From IMCC45349 sp047219225 (lineage in GTDB: Bacteria > Bacteroidota > Bacteroidia > Flavobacteriales > Flavobacteriaceae), in assembly GCF_047219225.1 (NCBI RefSeq), contig NZ_CP178208.1:310001-374000 (forward strand): a stretch of DNA of 64,000 nt, in the 5' to 3' direction. The notes beneath the pieces were generated by a model that saw nothing but the letters and a program-made list of their open reading frames with translations, ran no database searches and had not been told where the DNA came from. Positions 25,546 to 34,119 of this stretch are shown here, piece after piece. Each line of letters begins with the position of its first letter. Position 1 is the stretch's first letter. A program made the translations under genes and the position numbers.

Positions 25546-26411
25546 GAAATTTAATCCCATCATATATAAGAGTCCCAGTTATATTCTTCATTATCTTCGG
25601 AATTGTAGAATTTATGGTAGACTCAGGAGATCAACCAGCTTTCTTAGAATATCCAGCTGTTATGCTTTTCTTATTCTTAGTCTTACTAATTTTAATTGCA
25701 ATTGAAGCAATTATAGGAGCTTTAGAAAATGTAATGCTTCACAAAATGGATGAAGAAGCAAAAGCACGCTTTTTAGCCGAAAAAGAAACGAATAACTTTG
25801 GTTGGGTAAAAAACATCTATAACAAGCTTGTAGACAACAAACCTATTGAAGAAGAAGGTGAAATTATTTTAGACCATAACTACGATGGTATTAAAGAGTT
25901 AGACAATAACTTACCACCTTGGTGGATATATTCTTTTTACATCTCTATTGTTTTTGCAGTAGTGTATTTAGCTAGATATCATGTTTTTGATGGTCCTTCG
26001 CAAATAGATGAATTAGAAACAGAATTAGCCGAAGCTAAAATTGCTATTGAAGAATACAAAAAAACAGCTAAAGACTTAGTAGACTTTAATACTGTTGAAC
26101 TTTTAACAGAAACATCTGATTTAAATGCTGGTAAAAAAATATTCGAAGCTAACTGTGTTGCTTGTCATATGGCAGATGGTGGAGGTGGAATTGGACCTAA
26201 CTTAACCGATAAAAACTGGATACTAGGTGGAGGTATCAAGAATGTATTCAAAACAGTATCAGAAGGTGGTAGAGATGGTAAAGGTATGGTTGCATGGAAA
26301 CAGTCACTTAAACCAAGTGAAATTGCACAAGTATCTAGTTACCTTTTAACACTACAAGGTACTACACCAGCAAAACCAAAAGCTCCAGAAGGAGATATTT
26401 GGGAAGAATAA
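25542..26411 (+). CDS. ccoP: cbb3 oxidase cytochrome c subunit CcoP (monohaem)
   Basis: This 289-residue diheme-type subunit III homologue shows only one CxxCH site (CVACH, about 205-209). It has two extra N-terminal membrane helices (about 9-25 and 38-60), then the FixP N-terminal motif DHNYDGIKELDNNLPPWW and a third helix (about 126-146). An acidic coiled region leads to the cytochrome domain (GGGIGPNLTD; Met ligand candidate in GMVAWK). Proteobacterial CcoP binds two c-type haems. The single site here shortens the electron path through the complex. It overlaps ccoQ by 4 bp. Confidence 0.92.
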   Translation: MRNLIPSYIRVPVIFFIIFGIVEFMVDSGDQPAFLEYPAVMLFLFLVLLILIAIEAIIGALENVMLHKMDEEAKARFLAEKETNNFGWVKNIYNKLVDNKPIEEEGEIILDHNYDGIKELDNNLPPWWIYSFYISIVFAVVYLARYHVFDGPSQIDELETELAEAKIAIEEYKKTAKDLVDFNTVELLTETSDLNAGKKIFEANCVACHMADGGGGIGPNLTDKNWILGGGIKNVFKTVSEGGRDGKGMVAWKQSLKPSEIAQVSSYLLTLQGTTPAKPKAPEGDIWEE

Positions 26412-26458
26412 TTATAGATATTACAACTAGAATACTAAACGCATAACATTTAGAAATT

Positions 26459-27883
26459 TTGGAAACACCTAGTAACGAAAAGTTCAGAGATTCAATTGGT
26501 ACGATCAATGAAGAAGGTAAACGTGCTTGGGTGTTTCCAAAAAAACCAAGTGGTAAATTTTATGATTACAGAAAATATGTAAGCTACTTTTTATTAGTAT
26601 TCTTATTCTCTGCTCCATTTATAAAAATTGGAGGTAATCAATTTTTACTATTTAATGTTCTAGAGAGACGTTTTAATATTTTTGGTAATCCATTCTGGCC
26701 TCAAGATTTCCATTTATTCGTAATATCAATGATCATTGGTGTCATTTTTATTACATTATTTACAGTAGTATTTGGTCGTATTTTTTGTGGTTGGATTTGC
26801 CCACAAACCATTTTTATGGAAATGGTATTTAGACGTATAGAGTATTGGATTGAAGGAGATAGAGGAAAACAAATACGACTAAAAAAGCAACCATGGAATA
26901 CTGAAAAAATCAGGAAAAAAGGCTTAAAGTTTTTCTTATTTGCTTTAATTTCATTTTTAATCGCAAATGTATTTTTAGCTTATTTAATTGGTAGCGATAA
27001 GTTATTAGCATATATCTTGGAAGGCCCAAGTGCTCATGTTGGAACTTTATTTCCTTTACTAATTTTTACTGCTATATTTTACTTTGTCTTTGCTTGGTTT
27101 AGAGAACAAGTTTGTGTTATTGCATGTCCTTATGGACGATTACAAGGTGTACTTTTAGATAATAAGTCTATAGTTGTTGCTTATGACCATAAACGCGGTG
27201 AAGGAGAAAATGGAAGAAAAAAGTTTAGAAAAAATGAAAACCGTCAAGCTTTAGGTCATGGTGATTGTATAGACTGTATGCAATGTGTACATGTTTGTCC
27301 AACAGGAATAGACATAAGAAATGGTACACAACTAGAGTGTGTAAACTGTACTGCTTGTATTGACGAATGTGATGCCATTATGGAGAAAATTAATCTTCCT
27401 AAAGGTTTAATTAGATATGCAAGTGAAGATAATATTGAAAATAAAGCAGAATTTAAAGTTACTACTAGAGTTAAAGGGTACATTGCTGTATTAAGTGTAT
27501 TAGTTATAGTACTAATTAGTATGCTATTTTTAAGAAATGATGTCGAAGCTAGAGTTTTAAGACTTCCTGGTCAACTTTATGAACATAAAGAAGGAAGCAT
27601 TATAAGCAATGTCTTTACATATAAACTGGTAAACAAAACAACTGAAGAGATTAATAACGTGAGTATAAAATTAATTTCACATGAAGGTACAGTCAAATTA
27701 GTATCTACTCAAGATACATTTAACGTTCCAAAACAAGGACTTTCTGAAGGTACTTTATTTATTGAAATTGATAACTCAAAACTATCTGGAGACAGAAATA
27801 ATATTAAAATTGGTATTTATAGCAATGATGAACTTATTGAAACTACAACTGCCAACTTTTTAGGTCCTAGAAGCTATAATTAA
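26459..27883 (+). CDS. ccoG: cbb3 oxidase accessory protein CcoG (FixG)
   Basis: This 474-residue membrane ferredoxin is needed to reduce copper for cbb3 assembly. The start must be the TTG at 26459, because an in-frame stop lies five codons upstream and the family's FRDSIGTI motif begins at residue 9. Membrane helices contain the CGWICPQTIF and CVIACPYGRL cysteine motifs. Two 4Fe-4S motifs follow (CIDCMQCVHVCP and CVNCTACIDECD), then another helix and an Ig-like periplasmic C-terminal domain. A 47-bp gap separates it from ccoP. Confidence 0.93.
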   Translation: METPSNEKFRDSIGTINEEGKRAWVFPKKPSGKFYDYRKYVSYFLLVFLFSAPFIKIGGNQFLLFNVLERRFNIFGNPFWPQDFHLFVISMIIGVIFITLFTVVFGRIFCGWICPQTIFMEMVFRRIEYWIEGDRGKQIRLKKQPWNTEKIRKKGLKFFLFALISFLIANVFLAYLIGSDKLLAYILEGPSAHVGTLFPLLIFTAIFYFVFAWFREQVCVIACPYGRLQGVLLDNKSIVVAYDHKRGEGENGRKKFRKNENRQALGHGDCIDCMQCVHVCPTGIDIRNGTQLECVNCTACIDECDAIMEKINLPKGLIRYASEDNIENKAEFKVTTRVKGYIAVLSVLVIVLISMLFLRNDVEARVLRLPGQLYEHKEGSIISNVFTYKLVNKTTEEINNVSIKLISHEGTVKLVSTQDTFNVPKQGLSEGTLFIEIDNSKLSGDRNNIKIGIYSNDELIETTTANFLGPRSYN

Positions 27884-27889
27884 AACACT

Positions 27890-28336
27890 ATGAAAATTAA
27901 TTGGGGAACAGGAATTGTATTAGCATTTATAGGCTTTATAGCTTTTATACTATACTTTGTTATTAACATGAATATTAATGACAAATATGATCATGATCTA
28001 GTAACTGAAGAATATTATAAAGAAGAATTAGAATATCAAAAAGACATCAATAAACTTAATAATGCAAAGAAATTAAGTCAAGATATTGATTATAACAGAA
28101 CACCAGAAGGTTTAATGATTTCGTTCCCAGAAAACTTAGACATTAAAAAAATAACTGGAAAAGTGTTCCTATATAGACCATCTAACAAACAATTAGATTT
28201 TGAAACTCCTATTTCACTATCTAAACCACATTTGCTCATACCTGACAAGCGTTTGGTAGATGGTCGTTGGAACATTAAAATAGATTGGCAATATAACGGA
28301 AAATCTTATTTATTTAAAAAAGATATTGTGTATTAA
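27890..28336 (+). CDS. ccoH: FixH/CcoH family protein
   Basis: This 148-residue protein has one N-terminal membrane helix (about 5-25), followed by the FixH-like stretch DHDLVTEEYYKEELEYQKDI (about 36-55) and a periplasmic beta domain. CcoH assists cbb3 maturation and stays near CcoP. It lies 6 bp after ccoG and 2 bp before the SafE-like gene. Confidence 0.85.
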   Translation: MKINWGTGIVLAFIGFIAFILYFVINMNINDKYDHDLVTEEYYKEELEYQKDINKLNNAKKLSQDIDYNRTPEGLMISFPENLDIKKITGKVFLYRPSNKQLDFETPISLSKPHLLIPDKRLVDGRWNIKIDWQYNGKSYLFKKDIVY

Positions 28337-28338
28337 TT

Positions 28339-29046
28339 ATGTTATTATCTGCTTTGGTTTTAGGATTGCTTGGAAGTTTTCACTGTGTAGGCATGTGTGG
28401 ACCCATAGCTTTTATGCTACCTGTAGACAGAACAAACACTTATAAAAAAGCCTCTCAAATAGCAATTTACCATTTTGGAAGATTGCTTTCTTATAGTATT
28501 ATTGGACTATTTTTTGGTTTAATAGGAAAAAGCCTTTACATATTTGGGTTACAACAACAACTATCTATAGCTATTGGTGTTTTAATGATAATTGTTGTAT
28601 TAATTCCATACAAAACCTTTAGTAAGTATAATTTTTCAAAACCTTTATTCAAGATTATATCTAAAGTAAAATCTGCTCTTGGTAAAGAATTAAAAAAGAA
28701 ATCACCAGATACATTTTTAACCATTGGTTTTTTAAATGGCTTCTTACCTTGTGGCCTTGTATATATGGCTGTTTTTGCAGCCATTGCAACAGGTAGTATT
28801 GCTAAAGGAAGCATTTATATGCTTGTATTTGGATTAGGCACCATACCTCTAATGACAACAGCTATCTACATTAGTCGCTTTTTAAGTGGACAAGTTAGAC
28901 AACGAATCCAAAAAGCAATACCAGTTTTTGTAATTGTTATAGGTGCTTTATTTATTCTAAGAGGTCTTGGCTTAGGAATTCCTTACATCTCTCCTACTCC
29001 TGTTTATGATATGGCTACTAGCACAATGGAGTGTGTAAATCCTTAA
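28339..29046 (+). CDS. SafE/DsbD-like membrane protein of cco locus
   Basis: This 235-residue protein has about six membrane helices. The opening LGLLGSFHCVGMCGPIAF carries the H-C-x2-M-C-G motif, and a second similar half begins GFLNGFLPCGLVYMA. Cys pairs within membrane helices suggest metal or thiol transfer, as in the DsbD/CcdA fold. It is the last gene of the cco locus in many Bacteroidota and is often called sulfite exporter TauE/SafE family; sulfite export is not supported here. A copper-delivery role for cbb3 is an inference from position. Confidence 0.82.
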   Translation: MLLSALVLGLLGSFHCVGMCGPIAFMLPVDRTNTYKKASQIAIYHFGRLLSYSIIGLFFGLIGKSLYIFGLQQQLSIAIGVLMIIVVLIPYKTFSKYNFSKPLFKIISKVKSALGKELKKKSPDTFLTIGFLNGFLPCGLVYMAVFAAIATGSIAKGSIYMLVFGLGTIPLMTTAIYISRFLSGQVRQRIQKAIPVFVIVIGALFILRGLGLGIPYISPTPVYDMATSTMECVNP

Positions 29047-29053
29047 AATAAAA

Positions 29054-29082
29054 AAGAGGAAACAGTTTAACCATTTCCTCTT
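29054..29082 (-). terminator. bidirectional terminator, SafE-like gene and usp
   Basis: AAGAGGAAA (29054-29062) pairs with TTTCCTCTT (29074-29082). On the minus strand the stem is followed by a T-rich tail, so it best serves hemN-usp; on the plus strand it lies just after the SafE-like gene. Confidence 0.7.
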
Positions 29083-29105
29083 CTTAATATATAATATAAC
29101 TTAAA

Positions 29106-29939
29106 TTATATCTTAAATGTCATTACTGGTAAAGTAGAATGATTAGCAATATCTTCTCCTATACTTCCTGCAAAGAAATGAGATAATCCTTTTCTACCAT
29201 GTGTAGACACAGCAATTAAGTCTGCTCCAACTTTGTTTGAATAGTTAATTACACCTTGCTCTACACTATAATCAGCTTGATAAGCTACATTATCAATATT
29301 GTCTAAATTACCATCTGCTTTTTGTAAAAACTCTGCAATTCTTTTATCTACTTCTTCAGTACTTCTAAAGTGCTCATTTGGTAAATTAACATATAGTAAT
29401 TTTACTTTAGAATCTAAGGTCTTAAATAATTTTGAAACTTTTAAATATGCCTCAACGTTATCGTCATCAAAGCTTGTAGCAAAAACTACTGTATCAAAAT
29501 GTATATCTACAACATCATTTTTAACAACTAATACAGGAACTTCAGCATTTCTAACTACGCGCTCAGTATTTGATCCAACAAAAAACTCTTTAGCTCCACT
29601 TACACCATGAGATCCCATTACTATTAAATCGGCATCGTGTTCTTTAGCCACATCATTTACCTCACTAAAAACTTTAAAATGCTTCACTATTGGTGTTACG
29701 TTTACACCTTGTAAATATTCTTTTTCTAGAAACTCTTCAAATCGCTTTTTTGCTAACTCTAAAAAGAATATCAATTTTTCTTGTTCAACATCATCATTAG
29801 AAGTTAAAATTGCATCAGACATTTCTAACATATGTAATGCTAATACTTCTGCATTATTTTTTTGAGCAAATTTTGCAGCTGTCTTTAAAGCAAATTCTGA
29901 TTGTTCAGAAAAATCGATTGGTACTATAATTTTTTTCAT
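29106..29939 (-). CDS. universal stress protein, two Usp domains
   Basis: This 277-residue protein carries two tandem UspA folds (residues 1-145 and about 148-277). Each starts with a beta strand (KKIIVPIDFSEQSEFAL; DTVVFATSFDD) and ends with a nucleotide-binding-like motif (VMGSHGVSGAKEFFVGSNTE; STHGRKGLSHFFAGS). These G-x2-G-x9-G(S/T) signatures suggest ATP binding. It follows hemN by 23 bp on the same strand, so the Fnr-like box of hemN probably controls it too; Usp genes are often induced by low oxygen. Confidence 0.9.
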   Translation of the reverse strand: MKKIIVPIDFSEQSEFALKTAAKFAQKNNAEVLALHMLEMSDAILTSNDDVEQEKLIFFLELAKKRFEEFLEKEYLQGVNVTPIVKHFKVFSEVNDVAKEHDADLIVMGSHGVSGAKEFFVGSNTERVVRNAEVPVLVVKNDVVDIHFDTVVFATSFDDDNVEAYLKVSKLFKTLDSKVKLLYVNLPNEHFRSTEEVDKRIAEFLQKADGNLDNIDNVAYQADYSVEQGVINYSNKVGADLIAVSTHGRKGLSHFFAGSIGEDIANHSTLPVMTFKI

Positions 29940-29962
29940 AAATATAATTTTTAGTTAGGTTG

Positions 29963-31324
29963 TTAAATTGTCATTGAAAATAATTGTGTTTCTGGCTTAC
30001 TTCTTTGTAATAACAAATCAAAAGCCATACATATATTTCTAATAAAAGGTTGCCCTTTTAATGTTACTTCAATATTATCTTGGTTTATTATTAATAAACC
30101 ATCGTCTTCCATCTCCTTTAATTTTATTAAAACATCTGGCAGCTCGCTAAAATATAAAAATTCTCTTTCCCAAGAGGTCTTAAAATTACACATTAAATTT
30201 AAAATATGCTTTCTAATTATTAAATCTTCATTAGTTAAAATATGACCTCTATATACTGGAATTTCATCAGCTTCAATTAACTTATAATATTCCTCTATAG
30301 TCTTAACATTTTGTGCAAAACCATACCAACTATCACTAATTGACGACACACCTAAACCTATCATCACCTTTGTTTTAGAAGCAGTATAACCCATAAAGTT
30401 TCGATGTAGCTTAGCATTTTCCATAGATTTATACAATGTATCTGTTGTTAACGCAAAATGATCCATTCCTATTTCATGGTAACCAACTTCTGCCAACATT
30501 TTTTTTCCAAGCTCATATTGTTGGCGCTTATTTTGTGCAGAAGGCAAATCGCTATCATTAAAACCACGTTGACCATTACCTTTTATCCATGGCACATGTG
30601 CATAACTATAAAAAGCTAACCTATCAGGAAGTAACTCTTTGGTTTTTAAAATAGTATGCTCTACATGCTCAATTTCTTGAAATGGTAAACCAAAAATTAT
30701 ATCGTGTCCAATGGATGTATATCCAATCTCTCTTGCTTGTTCAGTAACTCTCTTTACATTTTCAAAAGGCTGAACTCTATGTATTGCCTTTTGAACTGTT
30801 GGGTTATAATCTTGAACACCAAAACTAACACGTCTAAATCCTAAATCGTATAATGTTTGTAAATGTACTCTTGTGGTGTTATTTGGATGTCCTTCAAAGC
30901 TAAATTCAAAACCATCAGCAAGAGTTGCGCGCTTGATTATGCTATTAATCAACTTCTTTAAATGTTCAGGGCTAAAAAAGGTTGGCGTTCCACCACCTAA
31001 ATGCAACTCTTTAATTTTAGGTTTATCACCTAACAAATTGCAATATAAGTCCCACTCTTTAAGAAGAGCGACAATATAAGGCATCTCTACCTCATGACGT
31101 TTTGTGATACGCTTATTGCAACCACAAAATGTACACAAACTCTCGCAAAATGGTAAATGAATATATATACTTATACCTTCGCTATCATTACTCTCATTAA
31201 AAGAGCGCAGTAACGAGGATTTCCATCCATCTACTGAAAACGTTTCGTTATCCCAATACGGAACCGTTGGATAACTAGTATAACGAGGACCAGCAACGTT
31301 ATACTTACTCACTAAATTACTCAT
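29963..31324 (-). CDS. hemN: oxygen-independent coproporphyrinogen III oxidase
   Basis: This 453-residue radical-SAM enzyme makes protoporphyrinogen from coproporphyrinogen III without oxygen, securing haem supply when oxygen is scarce. The cluster motif is CESLCTFCGC (about 59-68). HLGGGTPTFF and the HemN motifs GFRRVSFGVQDYNP and DHFAL follow. Full length. An Fnr-like box with a perfect TACTTTTG element lies upstream. The need for extra haem by cbb3 oxidase matches this placement near the cco genes. Confidence 0.95.
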   Translation of the reverse strand: MSNLVSKYNVAGPRYTSYPTVPYWDNETFSVDGWKSSLLRSFNESNDSEGISIYIHLPFCESLCTFCGCNKRITKRHEVEMPYIVALLKEWDLYCNLLGDKPKIKELHLGGGTPTFFSPEHLKKLINSIIKRATLADGFEFSFEGHPNNTTRVHLQTLYDLGFRRVSFGVQDYNPTVQKAIHRVQPFENVKRVTEQAREIGYTSIGHDIIFGLPFQEIEHVEHTILKTKELLPDRLAFYSYAHVPWIKGNGQRGFNDSDLPSAQNKRQQYELGKKMLAEVGYHEIGMDHFALTTDTLYKSMENAKLHRNFMGYTASKTKVMIGLGVSSISDSWYGFAQNVKTIEEYYKLIEADEIPVYRGHILTNEDLIIRKHILNLMCNFKTSWEREFLYFSELPDVLIKLKEMEDDGLLIINQDNIEVTLKGQPFIRNICMAFDLLLQRSKPETQLFSMTI

Positions 31325-31340
31325 ACCTAATAATTATATA

Positions 31341-31348
31341 CAAAAGTA
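31341..31348 (-). promoter_or_regulatory. -7 element of hemN-usp
   Basis: On the minus strand, TACTTTTG (31348 down to 31341) matches TAnnTTTG exactly, 17 bp before the hemN start codon and 36.5 bp from the centre of the Fnr-like box. Confidence 0.65.
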
Positions 31349-31370
31349 ATTTTATAGTTTTATTTAAAAC

Positions 31371-31384
31371 ATGACTTTTGTCAT
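31371..31384 (-). promoter_or_regulatory. Fnr-like box between hemN and sodC
   Basis: ATGACTTTTGTCAT is a perfect 5-4-5 dyad centred at 31377.5. Its distance to the hemN -7 element is the same 36.5 bp as at ccoI and ccoS. Towards sodC the TATATTTG at 31419-31426 is 48.5 bp from the centre, so the geometry favours hemN. Confidence 0.75.
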
Positions 31385-31418
31385 GCAAAAAAACGCAAAA
31401 ATCAAGCGTTATAAAACC

Positions 31419-31426
31419 TATATTTG
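31419..31426 (+). promoter_or_regulatory. -7 element of sodC
   Basis: TATATTTG is an exact TAnnTTTG match 57 bp before the sodC ATG. Confidence 0.55.
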
Positions 31427-31482
31427 CAAATACACTAATATTGACTTAACTTTCATTCGAAATATAAATACAACGCTAAATC

Positions 31483-32094
31483 ATGAAAAAATCAACTATT
31501 CTTTTAATAGCTTCAGCATTAGTTTTATCTGTATCATGTAAAAATGACACTAAAGAAAAAGAAATTACTCCTGAAGGAGAAGTCACTAAAACTGAAACAA
31601 AAAAAGAAACTACTCACAAAAAAAAATCAACAAGTTCGGCAGATGCTAAAATTACTGTTACTCTTGAAGCAAAAAGTGATAGTGGTGTTACAGGTAATGC
31701 TGTTTTTAAACAAGAAAATGGAATTGTTTCTTTAATGGCAGTTTTATCTGGTTTAAGCGAAGGTACTCATGCTGTACATTTACATGAAAAAAGTGATTGC
31801 TCATCTCCAGACGGAAAATCTACTGGAGGCCATTGGAATCCAACTGCACAACCACACGGAAAATGGGGTTCAGACAAAGGATACCATAAAGGAGATATAG
31901 GAAATTTTACAGCCAATGAAAAAGGGCAAGGAACTATTACATTTGCTACTGACGAATGGTGTATTGGTTGTGGTGATCCTGCAAAAGATATTGTTGGAAA
32001 AGCTATTATTATTCATCAAGGTACAGACGACTTTACATCGCAACCAACTGGCGCTGCAGGAGGTAGAGTAAGTTGTGGTGGAATTATAAAATAA
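31483..32094 (+). CDS. sodC: Cu-Zn superoxide dismutase, lipoprotein
   Basis: This 203-residue protein dismutates superoxide in the periplasm or at the outer membrane. A lipobox (LSVSC, Cys about 19) follows a short signal, then a Lys/Glu/Thr-rich tether. The SOD domain keeps metal ligands in HAVHLHEKSDCSSPDG and GGHWNPTAQPHG, a later HQGTDDF and the disulfide Cys in GGRVSCGGI. Full length. It diverges from hemN and shares the 158-bp gap holding the Fnr-like box, and a clear terminator follows. Confidence 0.94.
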   Translation: MKKSTILLIASALVLSVSCKNDTKEKEITPEGEVTKTETKKETTHKKKSTSSADAKITVTLEAKSDSGVTGNAVFKQENGIVSLMAVLSGLSEGTHAVHLHEKSDCSSPDGKSTGGHWNPTAQPHGKWGSDKGYHKGDIGNFTANEKGQGTITFATDEWCIGCGDPAKDIVGKAIIIHQGTDDFTSQPTGAAGGRVSCGGIIK

Positions 32095-32112
32095 TTGAAA
32101 TTATATAATTTA

Positions 32113-32142
32113 AAAAAAGCTACTTATTCAAGTAGCTTTTTT
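32113..32142 (+). terminator. intrinsic terminator after sodC
   Basis: AAAAAAGCTACTT (32113-32125) pairs with AAGTAGCTTTTTT (32130-32142) around a 4-nt loop; T-rich tail. Confidence 0.9.
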
Positions 32143-32168
32143 ATTTTTATACCTTTAAAACTAGACCC

Positions 32169-33338
32169 ATGAATCCTTCGGCTAGAGGCTGGATAAATAA
32201 ATTATTAAAATCGTTAGACACGTCAAATTCTAAGATAGAATTAGAAAAGGTGTATTTTGATTTAAGAGTAGCTGGATTTCTTTATGGAAGCAACCTTTTA
32301 ATCATAAATAAATCAATTGATGATTCCGATTTTACTCAAGAAGAGCGTTGTAAAATCAATTTGCTTCTGGCACTTTTATACACTTACAATACAGAAACTA
32401 GCAATAACAATTTTATAGATAGTGTTATTAAGTTTTACACCGAAATAAATGAACATAAAACATCTGTTTTTTCGGATATTCTTGGAGGTAAAATTGCTTC
32501 AGCTACTTTAGAGCGTATTCTACATAAACGTATACAAATTGATAATAATGTAATTACAAAAAATTTCAATTACTTTATTACTAATGCTTTGTTATTTGTA
32601 GATGTTTTGGCTTATCAACAATATCTAAAACAAGGAAATATAAGTGAAGATTATATCAAACATATTGAAGCTAATTTAGAAACCGTTGTCATTAATGTTT
32701 TAAACGCCAAACAAGAACGCACAGAATATGATAACAGTTTAATAAAGCTTCTAGAATCTTCTTTAAGATACCACGACCATAAAAGTAAATCATATCAAGA
32801 AGCAATAAGCTCAGTTAAATCTGGTTTAGAAGCACACTACTTATTAGATATTGCTTGTATGTCTACTTGGAGCGATCAAGTAATAGATACAAACGAACGC
32901 TCATTTTTACATCAATTAGGTAATGACTTAAAGTTTGAAAAAGCAGTTGTTAATGACGCCATTAACTCCGTTAATAAATTTTACACTAAACACAAGGACA
33001 ACATTGCACTATTAAGCTCCAAAAACCTTGTAAAAAGCTTTTATGATAACTCAAGTAAAATGGTTAGTAAGCTTATTTCTAGAAATAGTAAACGCTTATA
33101 TAAAGAACTAAAGGAAAGTAAAGAACTTGTAAAACTAATTTCACAATCTACCAAAAGAGACCTTAACGAAGAAGAACAAAAAAAGGTACAAGAACAGTTA
33201 TTAGATTTATTTAAATCTATACCAAGTTTAGCAATATTTATGCTTCCTGGAGGAGCTTTACTATTACCTTTGTTTATTAAATTTATTCCTAAGTTATTAC
33301 CATCGGCTTTTGATGAAAATAGAATTGAAGAAGATTAA
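32169..33338 (+). CDS. LETM1-related protein
   Basis: This 389-residue protein has a mostly helical body with a TerB-like middle (LDIACMSTWSDQVIDTNERS, about 226-245). The C-terminal 90 residues match the LETM1 core: KELKESKELVKLISQST, then LLDLFKSIPSLAIFMLPGGA and LLLPLFIKFIPKLLPSAFDE, with one hydrophobic hairpin. In mitochondria LETM1 acts in cation/proton exchange and ribosome binding. Pipelines call this flavobacterial family LETM1-related biofilm-associated protein. No signal peptide. The actual activity is unknown. It is followed after 32 bp by the DUF1456 gene, with which it may share a transcript. Confidence 0.8.
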   Translation: MNPSARGWINKLLKSLDTSNSKIELEKVYFDLRVAGFLYGSNLLIINKSIDDSDFTQEERCKINLLLALLYTYNTETSNNNFIDSVIKFYTEINEHKTSVFSDILGGKIASATLERILHKRIQIDNNVITKNFNYFITNALLFVDVLAYQQYLKQGNISEDYIKHIEANLETVVINVLNAKQERTEYDNSLIKLLESSLRYHDHKSKSYQEAISSVKSGLEAHYLLDIACMSTWSDQVIDTNERSFLHQLGNDLKFEKAVVNDAINSVNKFYTKHKDNIALLSSKNLVKSFYDNSSKMVSKLISRNSKRLYKELKESKELVKLISQSTKRDLNEEEQKKVQEQLLDLFKSIPSLAIFMLPGGALLLPLFIKFIPKLLPSAFDENRIEED

Positions 33339-33370
33339 GTTAAAACTAAATAAACAATTACATTTGCAGC

Positions 33371-33619
33371 ATGGGATTAACAAACAACGATATATTTAAA
33401 AAATTAAGAGTCGCTCACAAATTAAGAGATACTGACATAGTAGAAATTTGTGCTTTAGTGGATTTTAAGGTTACAAAAAGTGAGATCAACGCATTTTTTA
33501 GAAACGAAAACCATCCTAAATATGTGGAATGTGGAGATCAAATACTACGAAATTTTTTAAATGGTCTTATTATTCACTTAAGAGGTCCAATGCCACCAAA
33601 GCCTGAAAAAAAGGGTTAA
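33371..33619 (+). CDS. DUF1456 protein, half-length
   Basis: This 82-residue protein corresponds to one DUF1456 unit (LTNNDIFKKLRVAHKLRDTD, ending in a Pro/Lys tail). YehS-type proteins normally carry two such units in about 155 residues. The orderly tail suggests a natural single-unit form rather than a truncation. The function is unknown. It lies between the LETM1-related and J-domain genes. Confidence 0.75.
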   Translation: MGLTNNDIFKKLRVAHKLRDTDIVEICALVDFKVTKSEINAFFRNENHPKYVECGDQILRNFLNGLIIHLRGPMPPKPEKKG

Positions 33620-33672
33620 TTCTTGTAACAAGGCTTAATAATACTGTACTAATAAGTTATAAATCCTTGAAA

Positions 33673-34119
33673 ATGGCACTAAAAGACTACTACCAGATTT
33701 TAAATATTGATGAAGAAAGTGATTTAAAAACTATTAAAATTGCTTTCAGAAAACAAATTGCTATTTACCATCCTGATAATAATAAGTCTCCTGATGCAGC
33801 AGAAAAATTTGAGTTAGTAATTGAAGCATTTAATGTTTTAGGTAATGAAGAAAAACGCAGTAAATATGATGTACTTCGTTTACAGCAAAAAGAAAACAAT
33901 ATACCAGCAACAGTTATTACTTCTCAAGAAAAAGCTAATGAAACTTGGGAAGAAGAAGCAAAAAAAACATCTAGAGAATATTGGTCTACTCCACTAGAAC
34001 AACTTCTTTTACTAGATATTTTTTTAACTACAGATATACTAGGTGATTTATTTACTGGAACAGGAGATATTATTGATTCTGCTAGTGATGCACTAGATGG
34101 CTTATTTGATATCTTCTAA
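33673..34119 (+). CDS. small J-domain protein
   Basis: This is a 148-residue DnaJ-like co-chaperone. The ATG at 33673 is preferred over an in-frame TTG six bases upstream because it gives the standard MALKDYYQIL start. The J-domain (2-68) has the key HPD (in IYHPDNN, about residue 36) and ends in EKRSKYDVL. It lacks the Gly/Phe and zinc-finger regions of DnaJ. The tail ends in an acidic, hydrophobic segment (ILGDLFTGTGDIID), whose target is unknown. It probably stimulates DnaK for a specific client. Confidence 0.88.
   Translation: MALKDYYQILNIDEESDLKTIKIAFRKQIAIYHPDNNKSPDAAEKFELVIEAFNVLGNEEKRSKYDVLRLQQKENNIPATVITSQEKANETWEEEAKKTSREYWSTPLEQLLLLDIFLTTDILGDLFTGTGDIIDSASDALDGLFDIF

Noticed and set aside
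31371..31384. Fnr-like box as a sodC regulator
   Set aside because: The distance to the sodC -7 element is 48.5 bp instead of 36.5, so hemN is the better target, though an effect on sodC is not excluded.
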